Assembly (NCBI GenBank): GCA_964019695.1
Contig: OZ026518.1
Span: 106,054,305-106,118,304, forward strand
Length of the DNA stretch: 64,000 nt
Reading direction: 5' to 3'
Source of the DNA: Loripinus fragilis
Lineage: Eukaryota > Mollusca > Bivalvia > Lucinida > Lucinidae
Positions 55,186 through 64,000 of the stretch are shown here, piece after piece; position 1 is the first letter of the stretch; each line of letters starts with the position of its first letter. The notes under the pieces were generated by a model. The model saw only the letters and a program-made list of their open reading frames with translations. It did not search any database and was not told the origin of the DNA. The position numbers were made by a program, and so were the translations under genes.

Positions 55186-56135
55186 AAAAGAAAACGAAAA
55201 ACACTCAATTTCATAATAATGTCCTACGGGATAACAAGTTCAAAAATGGGTTCTGTGTTAATTTTATCGAAATGGAAGCCCAAAAACGGGTTCCAGGGTT
55301 CAGAAAAAAATGAAACAAATCATTTTCGTATCATATGACACAAATAAAGACAAAATATTAATTCCAGCACGACATTCCTACATAACAAATGCTTTGAAAT
55401 TGATTACTTATATATGTGCATATGTAGCACTATAGCGGCCATTTGATGACGTCATCATTCGGTCCAGACGTAGATCTTAGATGTGTGAACTGGTTTAAAT
55501 TGTTACATATGCCCCAAAATTGTTTTGGATATAGGTCACCGAAAATTGTCATGAAATTTACACGGGATTCCCATCCAACATACAGTTTGTATCCTGACTT
55601 TCACTGTGTATGCATATAATGACGCATAACAAAAGCTTTAAAATCATTTTAGTTTATATTCATCATAGCTTTCGTTGTTCCATCAACAAAACTGTCCATC
55701 ACATAAAGTAAGTACTTCGGATCACTTAGCGATTCACGGTTACAAGGAAACAGGTCAGTTGTGAGTATGATACCAATTTAAATGAAGACTTTTTCAGCCA
55801 ATATTATATTCGGCCAAATTTTTACAGGTGACATTCAAGATATTGAAAAGTGGATTTTACAATGCTTTTAGAATGCTGGATAGAAGTATGAAATATACAT
55901 TTATGCTTTCAAAAGTGCAGTCAAGAGATCAGCTCTGATTTAGTTCTGATATAAAGCAGTTATAACTATAGGGATTGGCTTGGCGTGTGTCATACCATTT
56001 AGCAAAAAAAATCATTTCAGTTTATTTTTTTCAAAAGACAAGGATAAAGGACCATATTAAATTTTCAATTCTCGATTTCGATCTACACTTGAAATGACCT
56101 ACAATTTTACAAATTCTGAACAAGATTTTACTCCT
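55186..56135. repeat. left arm of the large inverted repeat (distal part)
   Basis: Starts with the second copy of the Polinton target duplication. It pairs with 59,496 downward to about 57,178. A short segment (GTCATGAAATTTACACGGGA, 55,549-55,568) replaces the 540-bp block found at 58,576-59,115. Confidence 0.75.
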
Positions 56136-56269
56136 GAATGGCTATCGAAACTGCCTCGGCCAATTCCGCGAAATTCCGTGGAAACAAACCTAGGATGTAC
56201 ATTGAGGATCTGCTTTAATAACGCGGGTGAAAAAGTAACGCTGACGTCACAGAAATCATGTTAACACAA

Positions 56270-56412
56270 TAACAAGTGTGATTGCAGCAAAACAAACGGT
56301 AATAAATGAAGTTCTTTTTTCAATAAAATATCGCTATGGCCATATTTTATTGAAAAACACATAAACTTCATTTAGTCTGCTGATAAACTTTTCTGATAAT
56401 CATAATGATCGA
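56270..56412. repeat. hairpin repeat, intact relative of the one split at 13,425/18,027
   Basis: AATAAATGAAGTT...TTCAATAAAATAT / ATATTTTATTGAAAAAC...AAACTTCATTT, followed by CTGATAATCATAATGATCG. It shows what the target of the 4.5-kb element looked like. Confidence 0.6.
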
Positions 56413-57109
56413 TCGTTGAGTATATTATTATTATGATATATTTACTCAACGTCAGTGAAAAGTTACCAGTGAATCACGTACACTTAAAGCTGCATAGTCT
56501 GTAACTTTTGATCTTCTAATTTTAAAAATAATGTTTTTATTTTTCAAGAACACAGTAAAAATACTCAAATTCAGGTAAACATTTTACCATTTTCGTAAAT
56601 CTTAACAAGGTATCACTATCAAAACAACTGCATTTATGTTAAAATTCAACGGTCTAGAATTATTGGAGGGACGCAAATAATTACCAACAAGAGAAAAACA
56701 CACCTATTTGATGAGATAATTCACTTTTCCATGCAGTTTTCAGCTGCACTGAACATTTTTATTGTGAAAACACAGCTTAATTCTACTTTTACAAATGATT
56801 TAAAAAGAAAATGAAATTTTTCGAAAAATGTTCATAGTTACAGAGTATGCAGCTTTAACACAGGACAATATTTAGTCCATTCTGAATGAAGAACGGTGGA
56901 TACTTCAACACTCAATTTTATTGCATAATTTCCAATGCATAACCACTATGGCAAACGGTATCCATCACACCCAAATGCATTATAATCATTCTTGGTGGGC
57001 CCCTGCGGTTTTGATAACCATTCAGGAGCAATAACTTGTTATCAGAGTTGTTTTTCTGTGCTGCATGGCCGCCCTAAAAGTCTCCCCACACTTTTATTTA
57101 ATGCTCTTA
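56413..57109. other. centre of the inverted-repeat locus, no gene
   Basis: AT-rich; no ORF or element ends seen. Confidence 0.4.
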
Positions 57110-57177
57110 TGGTATCCTGGGTCAGGTGTGGTACTTGATTGTATCGATTCCTGATCTTTGCACCCTTACTTACTTTG
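57110..57177 (+). mobile_element. LINE-like 3' tail
   Basis: GGTATCCTGGGTCAGGTGTG...TTGCACCCTTACTTACTTT is almost the same as the last 67 bp of the insertion at 46,826-47,600. Confidence 0.6.
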
Positions 57178-57466
57178 TTCAGAATTAGGAAAATTGTAGG
57201 TCATTTCAAGTTGTAGGTTGAAATCCAGAATTGAAAATTTAAAAATAGTCCTTTATCCTTGTCTTTTGAAAAAATAAACTGAAATGATTTGGAAACGTAA
57301 CGTTTTTTGCCAAATAGTATGACACATGCCAAGCCTATCCCTATGGCTATAACTGCGATATATCAAAACTAAATCAGATCTGATCTCTTGACTACACTTT
57401 TTTTAAAAAAAAAAAAATCACACTTCTATCCAGCATTCTAAAAAAAGATGTAAAATCTACTTTTTG

Positions 57467-58210
57467 TGTAACATGTATGGTGTTTATCTGTTTAATATGT
57501 TTACCAAGTTTCTGTTGACCCAGATAGTGGAGATATTGGTGGTAAACGAGATATTGTAAACAATGTGTTGATTTGGTTATAAGATTTTTCTAGAAGGATG
57601 ACTAATCATCTAGAAATTAAAAATGTACTGTCATGAAAGTTTCCAGAAAAGTCTGGAATTTACTAGAATTTTCTTTTCCATGCAAATAGAAGCTTCTGGA
57701 ATTAAGTGAAATCTTCCAGGATATTGTAGGACTTTCCAGAACCCATGTATTGATCTATATTTAGCATATGATATCATACTTGGTACCTGATCGTTCTGAA
57801 ACTCTTTTAAACAGTATATATAAGAGTAAATTTTTATAAGGGCATCTTTGGAAATAATTTCACCATTTAAAAGTCTTAACCTTTTGTACTGGAATTCTAT
57901 AGTGGAATTCTGTGTTTAATTTATTCATTCTGGATTACTTAGGATTATTCAGGTTTGGGTTCAGACTTAGTGTTCATTTGGATTTAACTTCAAAATCTGG
58001 GGTTCAGAAACTGCTGAAGACTTCTGTTGATAAATATTCTGAGGGAAAGTTTGGACATATAAAGTACTGTAAATTAGACTTTCTTTGATTGTATAAATAT
58101 TTTCCATTTTTAATAAATTTTGTTATATTTTAAAAGTGCTTTTTGCTGACTTTCAAAATAGCAAATTTTGGTTTCCTGAATTCTTTTCTAGTTACGCCTG
58201 GCACGTAACA
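57467..58210 (+). mobile_element. possible solo LTR
   Basis: Present only in the right arm of the inverted repeat. Begins TGTAACATGT and ends GGCACGTAACA (imperfect inverted ends TG...CA). It has a TATA box AGTATATAAGAG near 57,813 and an AATAAA near 58,111. No clean target duplication. Confidence 0.5.
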
Positions 58211-58575
58211 CTTGTAATAACTTGAACGTCACCTGTAAAAATTTGGCCGGATATAATTTTGGCTGAAAAAGTCTTCATTTAAATTGGTATCGTAGTAACA
58301 ACTGACCTATTTCCTTGTAAATGTGACTCACTACGATGACCGACGTTTCCTATTTCCAGGTAAATAGAGCATTTCCTTTGATAGTATTATTGGTTGAGCA
58401 AGTGTTCCAAAGTACTAACTGTATGTGATGGACAGTTTTGTTGATTGCACAACGAAGGCTATGCTGAATATAAACTAAAACCATTTTAAAGCTTCTGTAA
58501 TGCGTCATTATATGCATACACAGAAAAAGTCAAGATACAAATTTTATGTTGAATGGGAATCCCGTGTAAAGGGTA

Positions 58576-59115
58576 CTTTGATTGAGAGGCTATTTTGTCC
58601 CCCCAATGAGGTCAAAAAATAAAAGTTGCTCTTCACAAGTATCTTCTAATTAAGTTATTAGAAGACTAGCCAACGTGTAAAAGTCTGGCATTGATTCTAC
58701 TTTTACGGTTGTTATGGTAACAGAAATGGCCGCCAAATAGGTTGAAAATAGGAAAATGACCTTTTTGAAGCAAAATTGAGACATGTAACAGAGGAATTAA
58801 TATAGAGCACAAGCACATACCAAAAATATATTTTAACAGATGATACGACACAATATATTAAAAGGCTTTCTTGGAATTCGCTAGTGCTTATATCTAATTC
58901 TTACAAAGTCGGTCTCCAAAAGCCTTAAACTTGGCCCAAAATGGCAATTTCTCTATTTTAAGCATATTTCGTCCGCCATTTTTGTTACCATAGAAACGTT
59001 AAAAATAAAATAAAAGCCGGTTTGTTCTTCAAATAAACTAATTGGATGAAATTGATGAAACACAACTTTCAGTTTTTGGCTCCAGAGTGGGCCAAATTTG
59101 CCCCTTAATGCACTT
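58576..59115. other. 540-bp block in one arm only
   Basis: No counterpart in the left arm; either inserted here or deleted there. No terminal repeats or ORF were found. Confidence 0.45.
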
Positions 59116-59549
59116 AGCTCTTTTATGACGATTTTCGGTGACCTATATCCAAATAAACTGTGGGGCATATGTAACAATTTAAACCAGGTCACACAGCTGA
59201 GTTCTGTGTCTGGACCGAATGAAGACGTCATCAAATGGTCGCCATAGTGCTACTTACGCACATACATGTATGTAAGTAATGAATTTCAAAGTATTTGTTA
59301 TGTAGAAATGTCTTGCTTGAATTAATGTTTTGTCTTCATTTGTGTCATATGATACGATAATGATTTGTTTCATTTTTTCTGACCCCTGGAACCCGTTTTT
59401 GGACTTCCATTTCAATAAATATGACACAGAACCCATTTCTGTACTTGTTATCCCGTAGGATATCATTCTGAATTTGAGTGTTTTTCGTTTTCTTTTGATT
59501 CAGATGGACCATACTATATAAAAATGACTGACCTCTGGAGCCCATCTTG

Positions 59550-59930
59550 TTTTTGTTTGTTTTTGGTTTAATGTCCCAGTCACCAGCCATGGTCATGTCG
59601 AGACGGTCAGTTAAAGCACATTTTTTCTGGGCAAGCTGAGACTAAGCGGTTAACCAGTAATTTGAACGCATACTTTCGCTTGTACTGTTGTGCCAAGCAA
59701 GAGTGACATGACGTCGTGTTTTGTTTACAATTGTTAAGTGAAACATTAACTTGGACACCATGCGAATCGATAGATCACTTGTGTATTAATCCTTTCCTGC
59801 GGATCTATCGATTCTAAGTCCCTGACTGCTTTGTAAACAAAACATGAGGTCACTGTCACTTCTGGCTGGCACGACAGTAATTGACAACAGCCCTTCTCAG
59901 AAGGAGACGAATGACCATAGAAAATCATTT
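59550..59930 (-). mobile_element. tRNA-derived SINE (family S1), interrupted
   Basis: Minus-strand tail and body at 59,550-59,691 (GGTTTAATGTCCCAGTCACC, ACGCATACTTTCGCTTGTA) resume at 59,867 (ACAACAGCCCTTCTCAGAAG). A small element occupies the middle. Confidence 0.6.
59698..59866. mobile_element. small TIR element inside a SINE
   Basis: GAGTGACATGACGTCGTGTT-TTGTTTACAA and its imperfect complement TTGTAAACAAAACATGAGGT-CACTGTCACT bound about 168 bp. A related end occurs at 3,474-3,506. Confidence 0.6.
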
Positions 59931-60291
59931 ATAATAATAATAGTAGGCAAACTAACCAGGCCCCGAGGTTATAAAACTAATTTCATGCTCAACTATACTG
60001 AGCATGAAATACCAACTGCTCGTAAAAAATGATGCTGAAAAATTCAGATTGGTCTTGTTTTAAAACTCTCATATGTTGTATTTATCCTGCTTATAAATCT
60101 TATTAAAATGCCAACTGTTTTCTCTCTTTTGTAAAAAATTTAAAAGTGGCGCACTGATTGGCGTACTATCATGGTACACAATTATTCGCCACTTTGTGGC
60201 GTCGTCGTTTAGAACAGCGTTATTCCAGAATATTTGTAAAATTACTGTCAAATATGAATGCATGCAAGCAGCGAAAGAAAGTACATAGCAA
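59931..60291. other. no gene seen
   Basis: A GAGCATGAAAT / ATTTCATGCTC inverted pair near 59,980-60,010; nothing else. Confidence 0.4.
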
Positions 60292-61086
60292 TATATACCC
60301 GACAAAAAAGAAACGCACCATTTAGAACTGTTTGACTCTCAGGAAGATCACTAGGGATTGGCCAGTTTAGTTTATATCAAAGCAAAGGCGTGTCAGGTAC
60401 TGCTGCGTTACACGTCTTTTGTAATCAGGCGCCCAAATTGTTTTAAAGAAAATTGATCATGAACAAAGTGGGGGTCTAATTGAAAAGTCACAGGAAATAA
60501 GCGTTTTTATAATGCTCTCTTGCTGGATAAGTTCAAGCAATGGTAATCATCTCAGTAGACCAAATTGTACTCAGACACTTATTCTTTGCAAATTTTATCT
60601 TTTAATTAATTAAACGCGATAATTGAACGCTAGGTAGCTCATGTATAGTTACTACCCTTTGGATAACGATTCCACACTAGAGATAAACCTTACAAAACAT
60701 TTAAAGATTTCAAGATTGTTTTCATCAATTTAAACCGCCCTAACTGATGAAAATGGATTTTGGAATAACAAATATGCATCAATAAACGCATTGGTTGTCT
60801 CACATAAAGACAACGTATCTTTTTCATACTTTGCAAGTGTAAAACATACTCGGGATTACACGTAGACAGTAGCATTGAATTAACGCTTCCGCAACTCCTT
60901 TACCATTTGCTTTGGTGAGTTTTGTGCCTACACATGGAAGGTATAGATACACATCTACGTCACACTCAAGTTTTAGTAAGATTTGATCAAAAATGAATAT
61001 TTTATTACAATTAACATTTTTGTTTTAAAAGGAGATCTAAATGGGAAAAATCGTGGTGGTGCGTTTCTTTTTTGTTGGGTATATAC
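60292..61086. mobile_element. 795-bp non-autonomous TIR element
   Basis: Ends TATATACCCGACAAAAAAGA-AACGCACCA and complement, 29 bp with one mismatch. The outermost TATA may be target sequence. No ORF inside matches a transposase. Confidence 0.75.
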
Positions 61087-61159
61087 AATAAAATATTAAA
61101 CTGGATACACGTTTGGTTCTCTAGTAGAACACGTTTAAAGAGAACGTATATTTTAAAAT

Positions 61160-61423
61160 ATGACGACTCACATTGACACACCGGATAGGTGGCAATCGAA
61201 AACGTTTATACTATCGACGAACGTAGATAAAAAAAAAACAATAGAAATAGAGTTTTCGATTTCCATTTATCGCCCGACAGGCGACAAATGGCATTCGAAA
61301 ACACTGTTTCTAGAGATTTTTGATCCGCGTTCGTTGATTGTTAAGAGCGTTTTCGATTGCTGCCTATCCGGTGTGATTGATGAATATGTTAAAGTCACCG
61401 AAAAACCTTTTGTGTTAAAATGA
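61160..61423 (+). CDS. orphan 87-aa ORF, CpG-rich
   Basis: ATG to TGA, intact, product not recognised. Two similar segments, DRWQSKTFILST and DKWHSKTLFLEI, suggest an internal duplication; beta-rich by composition, no signal peptide, no membrane segment, no cysteine motif. The DNA has many CpG dinucleotides (CCGGAT, TCGACGAACG, CGCCCGACAGGCG, CCGCGTTCG) in a window where CpG is otherwise scarce. Its first and last parts are imperfect inverted copies (CACACCGGATAGG / CCTATCCGGTGTG). AATAAA signals follow at about 61,549 and 61,567. It could be a gene, an element-encoded protein or a foldback repeat that happens to be open. Confidence 0.35.
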   Translation: MTTHIDTPDRWQSKTFILSTNVDKKKTIEIEFSISIYRPTGDKWHSKTLFLEIFDPRSLIVKSVFDCCLSGVIDEYVKVTEKPFVLK

Positions 61424-61965
61424 TTGGTGTAAGAAAACAACATATAACAGAAAACAATAGTAAAATGTGTTTATTTTGTAATTCATTTACTTTTTTCATG
61501 ATTGCAGCTTCTATAGTTTTGCAGCAATTTTTTATACATGTTATATGAATAAAATATATTAAGAAAATAAAACGCATTAACATAAACGACGACGTAACAA
61601 AGTGGAGACCAATTAGGTCTCATGACAGTACATGGTTAACGTACCTTTTAACGTCCAACGTTGCTCTTTAAGGAATACGATGTCCACGTATGTATTCCTT
61701 TTTTTCTTCAAATGAGTTCTTAATCCGCTATGCTCACGCCGAAAAGACGAACGTCGTTTCTATCAAGCAGACTACGAGTTGGTCCACGTCAGCTCAACTC
61801 TTGGCGTTTTCTAGTTATTGTTAAAGAGTATTCCTTCATCATATGACTTCTAAAAATGTATTGACCCATCATTCATAGTATAGCCTAACAAATTAACCCT
61901 TAAATGGGCCGCCTGAATTGTTCAAAATTTAAACATTTTTGTTAAAATATTAGTCGCATGTGCGG
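61424..61965. other. CpG-rich non-coding sequence
   Basis: 61,583-61,800 also keeps many CpG sites (AACGACGACGTAAC, AACGTCCAACG, GACGAACGTCG) and two short hairpins (GGAGACCAATTAGGTCTC; AAGGAATACG...CGTATGTATTCCTT). No ORF recognised. Confidence 0.45.
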
Positions 61966-62304
61966 ATCCAGCTAGTTTCATCGGTGGTGGGGAATCTAGG
62001 TCCAAAAGCTCGTCATTTTAGTCATTAACTTATTTTACAGAGGGGGATGAGGTTTGTTCCAGTATTGCTAAGAACACTTTTCTCGGTAAAAAAAAGGCTT
62101 TTCATCATCGGCTCGCCAGCGAAACGCCATTTACATGGCGTTTTACTGGTGGGCCGATGGTGGTCAAACATTGAATACGATATAACTTTGTGATTCTCCT
62201 AGGAGTAAGGGGTCCGGACCAGTATTCCTTAGGAAATTTGTAGCTTTGTGATTTTCCAAAGGGGGTGGGGGCAGTCCCGTCACCCCCTCTGGAACCGCAC
62301 ATGA
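61966..62304. mobile_element. MITE with central family H hairpin
   Basis: Ends CATGTGCGGATCCAG and CTGGAACCGCACATG, about 340 bp apart. At 62,103-62,163 lies the palindrome centred on CGCCATTTACATGGCG. Confidence 0.7.
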
Positions 62305-62749
62305 GTAGGTTCTTTAGCAAGCCACTAAAGCTTGATATTTCATATGATTCATATGTGATGCCCAGAATTATTTCTTTAAATATATCAAGAAATTTCCTTT
62401 TTAGTTGTTTTTGTCTGTTGCGGCCGTGGTTGGCGCTTTGAGGGTTATGGTTAAAAGTGTCTCTGTTTACCTAATGGGATATACATTCAAAAGATTGTTT
62501 ATATAAGGTATTTCGTTTAAATTATTGTACTGTATTGTATTGTTAATAGCTGGCATTGTGATTTGGGGTTTAATAAAATCACATAGAGGAGAAATCGACT
62601 AACATTCCCGGCTGTCATTTCATAAGTTTTTTTATGACACTGTCAGACGAGTCTACCGGCTTGGTGACCAAGATGTCGCGGGCTCGCGGTATGCCATTAA
62701 ATCAGTTTCCTCTGCTTATATATGAAATACAGGTTCAACCCTGGAAAAC

Positions 62750-63045
62750 GTCTCGACATGGCTGAATACAGGCGCTGGTCCAGAGGGGAGACAGGGGGTC
62801 CGAAGCCCCCCACCCCATGAAAATCACAAAAATATTGGGTTTCCTAACAATACTTGTCCGGATCCCCTGAAAATGTTGGGCCATCATCGGCTCACCAGCG
62901 AAACGCCATTAAATGGCGTTTCGCTGGCGGACAGATGATGACCCGCTTATAGTGCTATTTGGATCCTCTCTGCTCTCATCAGCTAAAAAAACGTTGTCAA
63001 AATTGGAGCCCTCTGACATAACTTTCTGGATCCGTGCATGGAATA
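62750..63045. mobile_element. second MITE with family H hairpin
   Basis: GGTCCAGAGGGGAGACAGGG at the left and CTTTCTGGATCCGTGCATGG at the right resemble the previous unit. The palindrome at 62,882-62,940 is centred on CGCCATTAAATGGCG. Confidence 0.55.
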
Positions 63046-63249
63046 CAAAAAGCATCAACTCTTGTAAAAGTCTTTTGCCGATTACAACTTTAATGCGCTT
63101 TTTTTGGTTGATAAATACGAAACATAATTTCCTAGTATGCACTCTTATCTGGAGACCAGGTAGTTGAGTGCTAAGAACGCACAAATGCACTATCATGGCC
63201 GGCACATGAGATTTTGGGTGACCATACCATCCTGTGTGTCATCGCAATT

Positions 63250-63410
63250 CCGTTAAAACCTTTCACTGTACGCACACGCTAGGTTTGCAGTTGGTACAGG
63301 CTCACCGGGGGCACTGTGCTGTGCCCATGAGCAAGACACGTTATCCTCTGGTTAGTATTGGTTTAACTCAGGAAGACTAGAAATCGCCCCGACATGGCTG
63401 TTAATTGTTG
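63250..63410 (+). repeat. degenerate SINE S2 copy
   Basis: GTGCCCATGAGCAAGACACG and GGTTTAACTCAGGAAGACTA match the body of the SINE at 32,561-32,754 (GTGAGCAAGACACA..., GGTTCAACCCAGGAAGAC). The head is decayed. Confidence 0.55.
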
Positions 63411-63510
63411 ACTAGGCCGTAAAGCATCAAAAGAAAAGCAATAGGATAAAACTGGACCTGTAGCCTGGCAGCATAACACAAATACTTCCCTCATACTATC
63501 GGATACTTTG

Positions 63511-63623
63511 GCAAACAGTGGAGAACTTGCTGAACTGCTGCTGAACAGGTCTAGCATTTTGCCTGAACTGCCATTCAGATCCTAACCTAGTGTGAGCAAA
63601 AAGTGAAAGTCTGCACTGTTTGC
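63511..63623. mobile_element. small element with GCAAACAGTG ends
   Basis: GCAAACAGTG / CACTGTTTGC perfect 10-bp inverted ends, 113 bp, with imperfect internal pairing. Same end motif as at 24,118 and 31,448. Confidence 0.6.
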
Positions 63624-64000
63624 TAGGTACCAAACAACGATGATAAGTGAAATGTTTTTTGAGCCACCCCACCCCATACACACTGTTGTTGTCCGTTTTA
63701 AGGTGGTGGCTCTGTTCTTGTAAGTTCGACGAGGTTAGCTTTTAAAAAATCTTAGAACCATCGCATGGCGTTATACAGTCATTAAAGAGGAACTTTAATA
63801 GTGTTTTAATATTGCATTTGCTGAAGCCACTCTTTTCAGTATTTTATGTGCTTCAAGCTCTTGGTATTTCTTTTTTTGTTTTTGTTAACGATATGTACAT
63901 TTGTGATCCATTGGAAGCAAATAAAACACAGGTAATATGCATATTCCAGTATCCCTCAATCGAAGTCAATGCACATAATGCCTAGGGGGCATATTGTAAC
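63624..64000. other. no gene seen
   Basis: AT-rich to the window edge. Confidence 0.4.

Larger units (their letters stand above)
37907..59692. repeat. large inverted-repeat locus, invaded by the Polinton
   Basis: Left arm: 37,907-38,109 plus 55,186-56,135, split by the Polinton. Right arm, reversed: about 57,178-59,692. Net arm length is about 1.15 kb around a roughly 1-kb centre. Shared blocks include TGGGCTCCAGGGGTCAGTCA, ACGAAAAACACTC, CCTACGGGATAACAAG, CATATGCCCCAAAATTG, CACGGGATTCCCAT and ATCCAGCATTCTAAAA. The right arm has extra blocks at 57,467-58,210 and 58,576-59,115. Confidence 0.75.

Overview
The window is AT-rich animal genomic DNA built mostly of mobile elements. It holds spliced exons with GT/AG borders, several MITE, foldback and tRNA-SINE families, LINE remnants, a Polinton/Maverick, a Ty3/gypsy element and a split-direct-repeat element. 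Two host genes are visible: a SYDE/SYD-1-like RhoGAP gene on + and an alpha-1,3-fucosyltransferase (GT10) gene on -. The mix of families and the style of the tandem repeats suggest a marine lophotrochozoan, most likely a bivalve mollusc. That assignment is inference from repeat style, not proof.

Layout. 0-12 kb: MITEs, foldback copies, two LINE 3' remnants, two tandem satellites, SINEs, and a 2.4-kb terminal-inverted-repeat element with a perfect 8-bp target duplication (9.7-12.2 kb). 13.2-22.7 kb: three exons of the RhoGAP gene. Its intron carries a 4.5-kb element with the order A1-ORF-B1-A2-B2, the split-direct-repeat layout of Ngaro/PAT (DIRS-like) retrotransposons, but its only ORF is an intact SGNH-hydrolase-like protein. 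22.7-31 kb: no gene found, only palindromic repeats. 31-36.9 kb: three truncated tandem copies of the 3' end of a fucosyltransferase gene and one near-complete copy. That last copy is split by a 330-bp foldback insertion flanked by GATAA.

37.5-59.9 kb is a deep nest. An inverted-repeat locus with SINE arms was invaded by a Polinton (38,110-55,185; 6-bp duplication AAAAGA; about 2.7-kb terminal inverted repeats). Its left repeat was invaded by an 8.4-kb Ty3/gypsy-class element (40,136-48,528). That element has integrase upstream of reverse transcriptase, as in the Gmr1 group, and its 3' LTR was then invaded by a LINE-like 3' fragment. The other arm of the inverted-repeat locus preserves the empty Polinton site. 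The Polinton retains an adenovirus-type protease gene in each terminal repeat (both frameshifted, at different places), a PC4-like protein, a packaging ATPase with one stop codon, and three small proteins. No DNA polymerase B, integrase or capsid gene was found in it. 60-64 kb: an element with 29-bp terminal inverted repeats, a CpG-rich orphan ORF (61,160-61,423), more MITEs and a degenerate SINE.

I see no tRNA, rRNA or CRISPR features; tRNA-like sequences here are SINE heads. All similarity statements are from reading by eye, without database searches.
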